Origin: Prevotella sp. | Lineage (GTDB): Bacteria > Bacteroidota > Bacteroidia > Bacteroidales > Bacteroidaceae | Assembly (NCBI GenBank): GCA_017619755.1 | Contig: JAFZRU010000037.1 | Coordinates: 49,650-113,649 of the forward strand | DNA length: 64,000 nt | Reading direction: 5' to 3' | In this document: positions 55,935 through 64,000 of the stretch, piece by piece | Layout: each line of letters opens with the position of its first letter | How positions within the stretch are numbered: position 1 is the first letter of the stretch | The notes under the pieces: model-generated | Seen by the model: only the letters and a program-made list of their open reading frames with translations | The model's database searches: none | What the model was told of the DNA's origin: nothing | Position numbers and translations under genes: made by a program

Positions 55935-57155
55935 ATGAGAAAAATCACCATGATGGCGCTTGCTGCCCTTGTAGCCATGAGCGCCAACGCCCAAGAAGAG
56001 AAAAAAGACAACAAGCCCGTGTTCACCACGGTGAAGGAAATCCCCATCACGAGCGTGAAGGACCAGAACCGCTCCGGCACCTGCTGGGACTACTCCACCC
56101 TGAGCTATTTCGAGGCTGAAATCCTCAAGGCCACAGGCAAGACCTACGACCTCTGCGAGAGTTTCGTGGCCAACAAGACCTACATGGACCGCGCCATCCA
56201 AGTCATCCGCCTGCATGGCGACTGCCAGTTTGCACAAGGCGGCAGCGCCTACGACGTGCTGTACGCCCTCAAGCATTACGGCATCTGCCCGGAGGACGCC
56301 ATGCCCTTCCCCGGCAGCCTCTACGGCGACTCACTGAACAATTTCAACGAGTTCTTCAGCCTGATGAGCCCCTACGTGAATGCCGTCGCCAAGAACTCAG
56401 CGAGCAAGATTTCCACACAGTGGAAGCCGGGTCTGCAGGGCATCCTCGACGCCTACTTGGGTGCCTGCCCGGAGGAGTTCACTTACGAGGGAAAGACCTA
56501 CACTCCGATGACCTTCGTGAAGAGCCTTGGCATCAACCTCGACGACTACGTGTCCATCACAAGCTACACCCACAAGCCCTTCTACACACAGTTTGCCGTG
56601 GAGGTGCAGGACAACTGGCGCAACCCGCTGTCATGGAACCTTCCTATGGACGACATGATGCGCATCATCGACAACGCCGTGGCCAAAGGCTACACGGTGG
56701 CATGGGGTGGTGACGTCTCCGAGGACGGCTTCACCCGCAAGGGCTTGGCCTACGCCATCGACTCGAAGAAAGCCCAAAGCCTCGCCGGTAGCGACATGGC
56801 CCGTTGGCTGAAACTCACCCGCGTGGAGAAGACCAACCTCCTCGACTCCTTAGGATGCACCGTGCCGGAAATCACCCCGACACAGGAGCGCCGCCAACTG
56901 CGCTATGACAACTGGGAGCTTACCGACGACCATGGCATGCTCATCTACGGCCTCGCCAAGGACCAGAACGGCAAGGAGTACTACATGGTGAAGAACTCCT
57001 GGGGTGAGGCCGGCGACTACAAGGGCATCTGGTACATGACCAAGGCCTTCATCGCCGACAACACGATGGACTACATGGTGAACATCAACGCCATCCCCAA
57101 GGACATCCTCAAGAAGATGCAGGACGCCCGCAAGAACCAGGGATTGGGCGACTAA
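55935..57155 (+). CDS. Exported C1 peptidase, bleomycin-hydrolase-like (second copy)
   Basis: A 406-residue papain-like enzyme with signal peptide MRKITMMALAALVAMSANAQ. Catalytic residues are Gln44 and Cys50 in DQNRSGTCWDYS, His in TDDHGMLIYGLA and Asn in MVKNSWGEAG. It is a shorter relative of the gene at 17492. The start at 55935 was chosen because it gives the signal peptide, whereas the longer frame adds 23 residues overlapping the upstream gene. Cotranscription with pepP would place a Pro-specific aminopeptidase and a cysteine peptidase in one peptide-degrading unit. Confidence 0.9.
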   Translation: MRKITMMALAALVAMSANAQEEKKDNKPVFTTVKEIPITSVKDQNRSGTCWDYSTLSYFEAEILKATGKTYDLCESFVANKTYMDRAIQVIRLHGDCQFAQGGSAYDVLYALKHYGICPEDAMPFPGSLYGDSLNNFNEFFSLMSPYVNAVAKNSASKISTQWKPGLQGILDAYLGACPEEFTYEGKTYTPMTFVKSLGINLDDYVSITSYTHKPFYTQFAVEVQDNWRNPLSWNLPMDDMMRIIDNAVAKGYTVAWGGDVSEDGFTRKGLAYAIDSKKAQSLAGSDMARWLKLTRVEKTNLLDSLGCTVPEITPTQERRQLRYDNWELTDDHGMLIYGLAKDQNGKEYYMVKNSWGEAGDYKGIWYMTKAFIADNTMDYMVNINAIPKDILKKMQDARKNQGLGD

Positions 57156-57177
57156 AGCTTCAGACACCAACCCTCCG

Positions 57178-57209
57178 ACAGGCTTCCCCGGATTTCCGAG
57201 GAAGCCTGT
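57178..57209 (+). terminator. Terminator of the pepP-C1 pair
   Basis: ACAGGCTTCC and GGAAGCCTGT form a 10-bp stem with an inner CGG/CCG pair, followed by a T-rich tail (TGTTGTT). Confidence 0.75.
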
Positions 57210-57402
57210 TGTTGTTATTGCAATCTCCGCACCCAGCCTCCGATATGATAAATAATGTAAAAAAAATCGTGGAAAAAGCGGTTATATGGCATTTTATTTG
57301 TAACTTTACACGCAATTTGCCGTATTGTATCAAAAAACGAGCTACCGCTATGGATGTTACGGCAAGCCTCTGTGAGCAGAAAACAAAATAAAAATAACAT
57401 AA

Positions 57403-59145
57403 ATGCACTTTAAATGGAATTACGAACCACCTACACCAGACGAGAAGAAAGCAGCTGACGAGCTGGCCGAGAAGATAGGGATGACCCCTGTCCTCGCATC
57501 GCTCCTCATCAGGCGAGGCATCACCACGGAGTCGGCGGCCAAGCGCTATTTCCGCCCTCAATTGGCCGACCTGATCAACCCCTACCTCATGAAAGACATG
57601 GACATCGCCGTTGACCGTCTCAACGACGCCATGGGCCGGAAGGAGAGGATCTTGGTATATGGCGACTACGACGTGGACGGATGCACGGCGGTAGCCCTGG
57701 TGTACAAGTTTCTTCAGCAATTCTACTCCAACATCGACTACTACATCCCCGACCGCTACGAAGAGGGGTATGGCATCAGCAAGAAAGGCTTGGAGTATGC
57801 GAAGGAAACCGGTGTGAAACTTATCATTATCCTCGACTGCGGCATCAAGGCCATCGAGGAAATCGCCGAAGCCAAGCGGCTTGGCATCGACTTCATCATT
57901 TGCGACCATCACGTTCCTGACGACGTGATGCCAGAGGCTGTCGCCATCCTCAACCCGAAGCGCCCTGACGACCCCTACCCCTTCAAGCACCTTTGCGGCT
58001 GCGGCGTGGGGTTCAAGTTCATGCAAGCCTTCGCCAAGAACAACGACATCCCCTTCTCTCGCCTCATCCCCCTTCTCGACTTCTGCGCCGTGAGCATCGC
58101 CGCCGACATCGTGCCGGTGACGGAGGAGAACCGCATCCTCGCCTTCCACGGGCTGAAGCAACTCAACCAGAACCCGAGCATCGGACTGAAAGCCATCATC
58201 GACATCTGCGGCCTCAGCGGTCGTGAGATCTCGATGAGCGACATCGTGTTCAAAATCGGCCCCCGCATCAACGCCTCCGGGCGGATGGAGAACGGCAAGG
58301 AGAGTGTTGACCTGCTCATCGAGCGCGACTTCGGCACCGCCCTTCGCAAGGCCCGCCACATCAACCACTACAACGAGCAGCGCAAGGACATCGACAAGCA
58401 GATGACGGAGGAGGCCAACCAGATCGTGTCGAAACTTGAGACACTGAAGCACCGGTCGAGCATCGTGCTATACGACGAAAACTGGAAAAAGGGCGTGATA
58501 GGCATCGTGGCGTCCCGCCTGACGGAAATCTACTACCGCCCCACGGTGGTGCTCACCCGCGATGGCGACTTGGCCACGGGTTCCGCCCGCAGCGTCGCCG
58601 GCTTCGACGTCTATTCAGCCATCAAGAACTGCCGCGACCTGCTTCTCAACTTCGGCGGTCACACCTACGCCGCCGGACTGACGTTGCATTGGAGCGACAT
58701 CAAACGTTTCCGTGAGCGGTTCCAACACTACGTGGACGAGCACATCACCCCGGAGCAGACGGAAGCCATCCTCAACATCGACGCGATGATTGACTTCCGC
58801 GACATCTCCTCCAAGCGTCTTTACAACGACCTGAAACGCTTCGCCCCCTTCGGTCCCGGCAACGACAAGCCCATCTTCTGCACTGTCGGCGTCTATGACT
58901 TCGGCACGAGCAAGGTGGTGGGCCGCGACCAGGAGCACATCAAACTGGAGTTGGTGGACTCGAAGTCGAGCCATGTGATGAACGGCATTGCCTTCGGGCA
59001 GAGTGCGGCAGCGCGTTACATCAAGTCGAAGCGCAGCTTCGACATTGTCTATACCATCGAGGAAAACATCTACAAGCACGGCAGCGTACAGCTCCAGATA
59101 GAGGACATCCGCCAGGCCGAGGAGGAGACACCAGAGGCGAATTAA
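57403..59145 (+). CDS. recJ: Single-strand 5'-3' exonuclease RecJ
   Basis: A 580-residue DHH-family nuclease. Motif I is GDYDVDG (residues 87-93), then DCGIKAI and CDHHVPDD hold metal-binding Asp and His, and GVGFKFMQ follows. The DHHA1 part shows RSVAGFDVYSAI and the GGHTYAAGLT motif near residue 425. It degrades single-stranded DNA with 5' ends in recombination and mismatch repair. The recQ gene starts one base after its stop. No strong promoter was found. TAACTTTA at 57301 is a possible weak box with a 100-base leader. Confidence 0.95.
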   Translation: MHFKWNYEPPTPDEKKAADELAEKIGMTPVLASLLIRRGITTESAAKRYFRPQLADLINPYLMKDMDIAVDRLNDAMGRKERILVYGDYDVDGCTAVALVYKFLQQFYSNIDYYIPDRYEEGYGISKKGLEYAKETGVKLIIILDCGIKAIEEIAEAKRLGIDFIICDHHVPDDVMPEAVAILNPKRPDDPYPFKHLCGCGVGFKFMQAFAKNNDIPFSRLIPLLDFCAVSIAADIVPVTEENRILAFHGLKQLNQNPSIGLKAIIDICGLSGREISMSDIVFKIGPRINASGRMENGKESVDLLIERDFGTALRKARHINHYNEQRKDIDKQMTEEANQIVSKLETLKHRSSIVLYDENWKKGVIGIVASRLTEIYYRPTVVLTRDGDLATGSARSVAGFDVYSAIKNCRDLLLNFGGHTYAAGLTLHWSDIKRFRERFQHYVDEHITPEQTEAILNIDAMIDFRDISSKRLYNDLKRFAPFGPGNDKPIFCTVGVYDFGTSKVVGRDQEHIKLELVDSKSSHVMNGIAFGQSAAARYIKSKRSFDIVYTIEENIYKHGSVQLQIEDIRQAEEETPEAN

Positions 59146-59146
59146 G

Positions 59147-61045
59147 GTGGTGGACAAATACCGTGCAACGCTACGCAAGTACTGGGGCTACGACGACTTC
59201 CGCGGCATCCAGCGTGAGATCATCGAGAGCATCGACAGTGGTCACGACACGTTGGGACTGATGCCCACCGGCGGCGGCAAGAGCATCACCTTCCAAGTGC
59301 CGGCTATGCTCCACGAGGGTGTCTGCGTGGTGGTGACGCCCCTCATCGCCTTGATGAAAGACCAGGTGACCCATCTCCGTGCGAAAGGCATCCTGGCCTC
59401 CGCCATTTACTCCGGCATGAGCCATCAGGAGATTGTCACCACGCTCGACAACGCCGTCTTCGGCGGTGTCGATATTCTTTACGTCTCACCCGAGCGCCTT
59501 GCCTCCGACCTGTTCCTTGTCAAACTCCGTCACATGCGGGTGAGCTTCATCACCGTCGATGAAGCCCACTGCATCAGCCAGTGGGGCTATGACTTCCGCC
59601 CTTCCTACCTCCGCATCGCCGCCATCCGCGAAATCAAGCCCGAGGCTCCCGTGCTGGCCCTCACCGCCACCGCCACCCCGCAGGTGGTGGATGACATCCA
59701 AGAGCGTCTCGCCTTCAAGGAGAAGCGTGTCTTCCGCATGAGTTTCGAGCGGAAGAACCTGGCCTACGTGGTGCGGATGGCCACCGACAAGCAGTCGGAA
59801 CTGCTCCACATCCTCTCCTCGGTACCCGGCAGCGCCATCGTCTATGCCCGCAGCCGGAAGCGGACGAAGGACACTTCGGAATGGTTGAATGCGAGCGGGG
59901 TGAGCGCCACCTTCTACCATGCCGGTTTGGAGAGCGGCGTGAAGGACAAGCGTCAAAAGGAGTGGCAGGCGGGCAAGGTTCGCGTAATGGTGGCCACCAA
60001 CGCCTTCGGCATGGGCATCGACAAGCCCGACGTGCGCATAGTGGCTCACATCGACTGCCCAGACTCCTTGGAGGCTTATTTCCAAGAGGCGGGCCGTGCC
60101 GGGCGCGATGGCAAGAAGGCCTACGCCGTGCTGCTCTACAACTCGTCGGACAAGCGGAAACTGACAAAACGCATCAGCGACACCTTCCCCACGAAGGAGT
60201 ATGTTCGCTTGGTTTACGACCACCTTGCCGACTTCTTCCAAATGGGTGTGGGCAGCGGCGAAGGCACTACGCATGAGTTCGACATCGACAAGTTCTGCCG
60301 CAATTTCCACCATTTCCCCGTTCAGGTGGACTCCGCGCTGAAGATTCTCCAGCGTGCCGGATACTTGGAATACGACGCCGACCCCGACAACAGCGCACGG
60401 CTGCGCTTCATGCTCGCCCGCGACCAACTCTATCTCTTGGAGAGAACCACTCCCGTGGAGGAACGAGTGATTGACGCCCTGCTGCGTCTCTATGGCGGCC
60501 TTTTCTCCGACTACTGCTTCATCGACGAGAGTGCCGTGGCCTACAAGGCCGGTATCGACAGCAGCACCGTCTATCTGACGCTCAAAGATTTGAGCAAGCG
60601 CCGCATCGTGCATTTCATCCCCCGCCGCCAGATGCCCGCCATCTACTACACGCAGCGGCGCGAAGACGGCCACCGCCTCATGCTCACCCACGAGGTGTAT
60701 GAGGACCGCAAGGAAAGTTACGAGGGGCGCATCGGCAGCATGGTGGACTACGCCACCAACGACAGCGTGTGCCGCAGCCGCCAACTGCTGCGCTATTTCG
60801 GCGAGACGCGCTCCACCGACTGCGGACAGTGCGACGTCTGCCTGACACACACACCACCGCCTGGTGCCGAGCAAGCAGTGGCCGGCGCACGGGAACGCAT
60901 CCTCCAACTCCTCTCCGACCACCAACGCCACCACATTGCCGAGTTACACGGCTTGCAGTTGCCTCGCCAGCAACTCGACACCGCGCTGCAGAGTCTCCTC
61001 CACGAGGAACTGGTGCACATTTCGGGGGCGTTCATAACAAGATGA
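59147..61045 (+). CDS. recQ: ATP-dependent DNA helicase RecQ family
   Basis: A 632-residue superfamily 2 helicase. Motif I is MPTGGGKSI, motif II is VDEAHCISQWGYDFRPSY, motif III is LALTATATP and motif VI is YFQEAGRAGRDG. The zinc-binding region carries Cys residues in CRSRQLL and STDCGQCDVC. A short C-terminal winged-helix or HRDC-like part follows. It starts with GTG at 59147, one base after the recJ stop, which points to translational coupling. RecQ unwinds DNA for RecJ to resect, so the operon makes functional sense. Confidence 0.95.
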   Translation: MVDKYRATLRKYWGYDDFRGIQREIIESIDSGHDTLGLMPTGGGKSITFQVPAMLHEGVCVVVTPLIALMKDQVTHLRAKGILASAIYSGMSHQEIVTTLDNAVFGGVDILYVSPERLASDLFLVKLRHMRVSFITVDEAHCISQWGYDFRPSYLRIAAIREIKPEAPVLALTATATPQVVDDIQERLAFKEKRVFRMSFERKNLAYVVRMATDKQSELLHILSSVPGSAIVYARSRKRTKDTSEWLNASGVSATFYHAGLESGVKDKRQKEWQAGKVRVMVATNAFGMGIDKPDVRIVAHIDCPDSLEAYFQEAGRAGRDGKKAYAVLLYNSSDKRKLTKRISDTFPTKEYVRLVYDHLADFFQMGVGSGEGTTHEFDIDKFCRNFHHFPVQVDSALKILQRAGYLEYDADPDNSARLRFMLARDQLYLLERTTPVEERVIDALLRLYGGLFSDYCFIDESAVAYKAGIDSSTVYLTLKDLSKRRIVHFIPRRQMPAIYYTQRREDGHRLMLTHEVYEDRKESYEGRIGSMVDYATNDSVCRSRQLLRYFGETRSTDCGQCDVCLTHTPPPGAEQAVAGARERILQLLSDHQRHHIAELHGLQLPRQQLDTALQSLLHEELVHISGAFITR

Positions 61046-61205
61046 GCGTTGATGTTTTTACATATAATGACCATGTAATTGACCATATAATTGTGTAAAT
61101 CAAGGATCAAGGATTAATGACTAATTCTTCGACAAGCGAAGCGACAAGGTCGAGCGCGTGGCAATTCGTGTAACAATATATCTCATATACAAAAAACGTA
61201 CAAAG

Positions 61206-61865
61206 ATGAGACAACTCAAAAAAAGCATGGCAATAGCACTAACCGCCCTTCTGTCATGGGCATGGGCGACAGACATCGTGGCACAAACCTTCGAATATCC
61301 CGAATCCCCCGAGGGTTTCAACGCAATTGCCGTGAAATACCAGGGCAACCGCCCCACCATCTCTGATTTTGCCACGGCCTACCTCAACGACTCCAAGGAT
61401 CAGGAGTTCTTCAGCACGGTCCATAGTGAATGGCTGCGGTATCAGCAGAAGAAGCCGCTCAAGGGAAAGGCCAGCATCATCGTTGACACCAAGAACGGCT
61501 ATATGCGCTATGAGGTTCGCAATCCCGAGGAAAACGATACGACGATTATGGAAATGTGTTTCTGGAACTGCGCCGACGGCAAACACAAGATGGTGTGTGC
61601 CAACACCGTTTGGAGGATGGATGGCGACTATGGCTCCGCAGAATATACAGGTGCCAGGTTCTTCTTGTACGACAATGCAACTAAAAAGATGAGATGGCTC
61701 TTGCCCGAGGACATCGGAGCGCTCTATGATGGCGACGGGCTGAGCGTGTTCTTCCTTCCCCGCAAAGGCAAGGACATCAAAGTGTCGGCCGCCGGTGCTG
61801 GCAATCGATGGGACGAGGTGCTGGAATGGGACGGTTACCAGTTCTCATCTAAAGAAGAGCCATGA
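61206..61865 (+). CDS. Exported protein of unknown function
   Basis: A 219-residue protein with signal peptide from MRQLKKSMAIAL to Ala-Gln (about residue 27). The mature protein has mixed strands and helices (NAIAVKYQGNRPTISDFATA, SIIVDTKNGYMRYEV, MEMCFWNCADGKHKMV). The pattern of a Trp-rich second half suggests a beta-sandwich or lipoprotein-fold protein, but I do not recognise a family. The start at 61206 was chosen over 61158 because the longer form has 16 residues with no signal character. It is a single gene. Confidence 0.72.
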   Translation: MRQLKKSMAIALTALLSWAWATDIVAQTFEYPESPEGFNAIAVKYQGNRPTISDFATAYLNDSKDQEFFSTVHSEWLRYQQKKPLKGKASIIVDTKNGYMRYEVRNPEENDTTIMEMCFWNCADGKHKMVCANTVWRMDGDYGSAEYTGARFFLYDNATKKMRWLLPEDIGALYDGDGLSVFFLPRKGKDIKVSAAGAGNRWDEVLEWDGYQFSSKEEP

Positions 61866-62222
61866 GGACAAGGTGTCCAATGCCACATATTATTATCTTA
61901 TGACCATCCTTATGAGATAAACCACACATGAATGATTCCAACAATACAGACATACCTATGTCATAAGCAGTGTTGTTGCAAAAAAAATGGTAAAATATTT
62001 GTGGGGAACACTTTAATTGTGTTCTTTTGCAAATAGTAACAGCCATTACCGTAATGACAAATACTATTTTTTCATTATGAGGTTCTACAATAGGGAAAGA
62101 CTTGTTGATCCTCCCGCCTCAGCTGCTCGAAAGCGGAAATGCCATTTATCACGTCAGATGCCGAGTTGAAGTATATGCTATAATGATTATCTGCATATTT
62201 CCGCAAGTGCTTCCCCCAAACG

Positions 62223-62329
62223 CCAAGAGGTCGGTGTTACTGTAGGGGTGGACTTTATGTCCATCCGCACGCCCGTCAGGGCGAATGTGGACCTTATGTT
62301 CACACCTACAGCAGCACCGAACCTCTTGG
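62223..62329. mobile_element. 107-bp palindromic repeat element (MITE-like)
   Basis: The ends CCAAGAGG and CCTCTTGG, then TCGGTGTTACTGTAGGGG and CACCTACAGCAGCACCGAA, form imperfect inverted arms of about 46 bases with one gap, around a further hairpin of CGCCC and GGGCG. No coding capacity exists. The layout fits a small non-autonomous or repeat-palindromic element of the type scattered in Bacteroidales genomes. It is the only copy in this window. Confidence 0.65.
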
Positions 62330-62476
62330 TTCATATTATATAGAATGATATCTTGATTTTTATAGTTTTCACAACCAAATTTCTAATAATTTTGATCGTA
62401 GCGTCCACCTTTAAAAATGGAAGCAGCTTTTTTATTACAACATCGCTTTTCCTTGTTGTCATCTCATAAATGGTTA

Positions 62477-62578
62477 TCATCGTGACTTTTCCCCACCGAA
62501 GGTGATGTTACTCTCTTTGTCAATCATAGAATGAAGTTTGTCGGTATCTATGCCAGGCACGGCATAATAGTCTTCTGA
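62477..62578 (-). pseudogene. Short coding-like fragment without start codon
   Basis: On the minus strand, bases 62578-62477 read as YYAVPGIDTDKLHSMIDKES and similar residues, ending at TGA. A stop codon directly precedes the first residue, so no proper start exists. The composition looks coding but I cannot assign a family. It may be the tail of a decayed gene, or chance. Confidence 0.25.
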
Positions 62579-62888
62579 TTATGTTATTAATTCTTAAATG
62601 TCGTTAAATCAAGGATTTGCAGCGATTCCATTTACTCTTAGTCCGCCATTTTTCCGCCCTTTTGGAAAAGTGAAACGGTATGAAGCGGAATAAAAGATTA
62701 CAACATTTATTTCGTTTTACTGGGCAGAAAAACAGAATGATACCATTTACAGAGATTCATTATTTTTTTGTGGGGAATAATGGCAGGCGTGGTTTTCCAT
62801 TGTGCGAAAAATGATGATGTATTATCCTCGACAAATGATAGAAATGTATCTTTTTGCAAATCATAATTATGCACTAACCATTTTTATT

Positions 62889-63767
62889 ATGAGAGCAAAA
62901 TTGTTTTTATGTGCATCGATGCTGGTGGTGCTGGCATCGTGCGAAAAGTCTTTGTCGTATGATGATCTTGAGGAAAGCATTGACCAAAAGGCCAATGTAT
63001 ATCTTCAAGCCTCTGGAATTGAGCAATTCGAGTCGTCAAATGCCCCGAAAACGGCTACTGGTTCGCCGCAAAGCATCTCTGAACTTTGCAACAAGGTGAC
63101 TTTTGTGGTCTTCAATGGGAGTTCGAAGTTGAAAACTGTCAATCAGTCAAAAGGGGACAATTCTTTTGGGAGTGTTGCCTTGACACTTGACGAGGGAACC
63201 TACAAGGTGTTGATAGTGGCTCACAATGGAGATGGCAATGCCACTGTCACATCAGCCGAGAAAAACACATTCCCAAGCAACCGTGTGACGGACACTTTCT
63301 ATTATTATGGTGACATCACCGTGGAAAAAGTGAAAAAGACCTATAACATGCAACTCCAGCGTGCCGTCTCCATGTTCAGGCTGATCATTTCCGACAACAT
63401 CCCGGGGAATGTCAAGAAAATGAAGTTCTACTATACTGGTGGCTCCAGTACCTTCTCTGCGGCAACAGGCTATGGAAGTGTCAACTCACGTCAAACAGAG
63501 GTCATCACCGTCGATGGTGATGAAATCACATTCGAAGTGTTCACTTTTCCTCATGCGGAGACGGGCAAGCTCAAGATGACCGTCACCGCATTGGATGCTT
63601 CAGACAACGTGATTGCTGAGAAGGTTTTTGAGGAGGTTCCTGTCACGCGCAATCAAATCACATGCTATACTGGATGTTTCTTCAGCAACGGCGGCTCTAC
63701 ATCGGATGATACATTCTATATCACAGCAAATGGGGATTGGGATGCCGTGAACAACTATAGGTTCTAA
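62889..63767 (+). CDS. Lipoprotein, FimB/Mfa2-fimbrillin-like
   Basis: A 292-residue lipoprotein. The signal peptide MRAKLFLCASMLVVLASC ends with Cys18 of a lipobox. The mature protein is beta-rich: FVVFNGSSKLKTVNQ, LTLDEGTYKVLIVAHNGDGN, and later YNMQLQRAVSMFRLIISDNI. This is the pattern of FimB/Mfa2-type fimbrial anchor and fimbrillin-like proteins of Bacteroidales. No fimbrial operon partner lies in the window. The start at 62889 was chosen for the lipoprotein signal, and the longer frame would begin at 62802. It is closed by a terminator. Confidence 0.78.
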   Translation: MRAKLFLCASMLVVLASCEKSLSYDDLEESIDQKANVYLQASGIEQFESSNAPKTATGSPQSISELCNKVTFVVFNGSSKLKTVNQSKGDNSFGSVALTLDEGTYKVLIVAHNGDGNATVTSAEKNTFPSNRVTDTFYYYGDITVEKVKKTYNMQLQRAVSMFRLIISDNIPGNVKKMKFYYTGGSSTFSAATGYGSVNSRQTEVITVDGDEITFEVFTFPHAETGKLKMTVTALDASDNVIAEKVFEEVPVTRNQITCYTGCFFSNGGSTSDDTFYITANGDWDAVNNYRF

Positions 63768-63789
63768 GAGTAAATAATATTCATAATGG

Positions 63790-63820
63790 CACCGTGAACA
63801 GCTTGTTCACGGTGTTTTTT
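63790..63820 (+). terminator. Terminator of the fimbrillin-like lipoprotein gene
   Basis: CACCGTGAACA and TGTTCACGGTG form an 11-bp stem around GCT, followed by seven T. Confidence 0.9.
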
Positions 63821-63891
63821 CAAACAAAATGCAGAATTGCTTTATCCTTCAATCGAAAATTATTATATTTCCTCTAAAAAAGGAAAAGACC

Positions 63892-64000
63892 ATGCTTGTC
63901 TTTACGGTGGAGAAACGAGGTTTTCTAACAGACCTTTTATTTTTTGACATAATTAAGCTAGTTCCGAATGTCTATTCGGAACACACGTTGAAAAAATGCA
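63892..64000 (+). CDS. Possible partial protein, cut by the window edge
   Basis: A frame from ATG at 63892 is open to the last base, giving about 36 residues with no recognisable motif. AAAAAAGGAAAAG precedes the ATG. The support is weak and the frame may be chance. Confidence 0.25.
   Translation, partial: MLVFTVEKRGFLTDLLFFDIIKLVPNVYSEHTLKKC
63961..63982. repeat. 9-bp inverted repeat
   Basis: GTTCCGAAT and ATTCGGAAC flank the loop GTCT. It could be an operator or RNA hairpin near the edge, and no T run follows. Confidence 0.5.

Larger units (their letters stand above)
61866..62888. other. Long non-coding region, about 1 kb
   Basis: No frame longer than about 65 codons and no homology to a known gene is seen between 61866 and 62888, apart from the palindromic element at 62223-62329 and a short coding-like fragment at 62477-62578. 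The rest is A/T rich. A TATCTTTTTG near 62847 could be an imperfect promoter for the following lipoprotein gene. The region could be a decayed mobile or surface-protein locus. Confidence 0.6.

Noticed and set aside
57160-58452. Minus-strand frame (430 residues) opposite recJ
   Set aside because: It overlaps conserved RecJ motifs on the other strand. The translation is Val/Asp/His-rich without domains, a typical shadow.
59486-60934. Minus-strand frame (482 residues) opposite recQ
   Set aside because: It is antisense to helicase motifs with no domain of its own.

Overview
The window looks like a chromosome segment of a Prevotella-like member of the Bacteroidales. Nearly every gene start is preceded by the Bacteroidetes promoter (TTG, 19-21 bases, then TAnnTTTG) and has little or no Shine-Dalgarno sequence. 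The tRNA lacks an encoded CCA, two secreted proteins end in a type IX secretion-like tail, and the protein set (plant-glycan hydrolases, DUF4919, a TonB-type protein with a Cys4 head, membrane pyrophosphatase, pyruvate:ferredoxin oxidoreductase) fits a gut anaerobe. No rRNA, CRISPR array, integrase or complete insertion sequence is visible.

Layout. 0-4 kb (mostly minus): an edge-truncated gene coupled to a radical SAM protein, a family 2 glycosyltransferase and GAPDH. 4-8 kb: MscL, a secreted protein, a sugar-nucleotide epimerase and a convergent GH28 pectinase. 8-12 kb: the tight operon sppA-lpxK-thiL. 12-19 kb: a secreted protein with a T9SS-like tail, a GH43 arabinanase-like enzyme, tRNA-Phe, a porin, a sodium:solute symporter and an exported C1 peptidase. 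19-25 kb: the overlapping operon dxs-trkA-trkH, then manA. 25-33 kb: two large secreted proteins facing each other, one with an exact 960-bp internal duplication and one with dockerin, FISUMP-like, Ig-like and GLUG-like segments.

33-35.6 kb holds a three-gene cassette: an ABC-type ATPase, a DUF4435 (TOPRIM-like) protein and a small unknown. Its composition resembles the anti-phage system PARIS (AriA/AriB) and it is the best candidate for an under-described system here. 35.6-40 kb: NhaD antiporter, K+-dependent membrane pyrophosphatase and a small Ser/His-rich membrane protein. 40-44 kb: a GH43 beta-xylosidase-like enzyme, an ATP-grasp-like protein and an AAA ATPase from back-to-back promoters. 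44-48 kb: nifJ, split by a frameshift. 48-53 kb: a patch of envelope proteins and lipoproteins with a recent duplication of a Cys4-plus-membrane module and a lipoprotein with LEA-like 11-residue repeats. 53-61 kb: MscS, Xaa-Pro aminopeptidase, a second C1 peptidase and recJ-recQ. 61-64 kb: a secreted protein, about 1 kb of non-coding DNA with a 107-bp palindromic element, a fimbrillin-like lipoprotein and a possible truncated gene at the edge.

Taken together, the segment supplies envelope biogenesis (lpxK, sppA, porins, mechanosensitive channels), ion and pyrophosphate energetics (trkAH, nhaD, hppA, nifJ), plant-glycan attack (GH28, two GH43 enzymes, large surface proteins) and DNA repair (recJ, recQ). 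A recurring oddity is short 8-10 bp tandem arrays that begin in or just after the stop codon of a gene and place a stop triplet in every unit.
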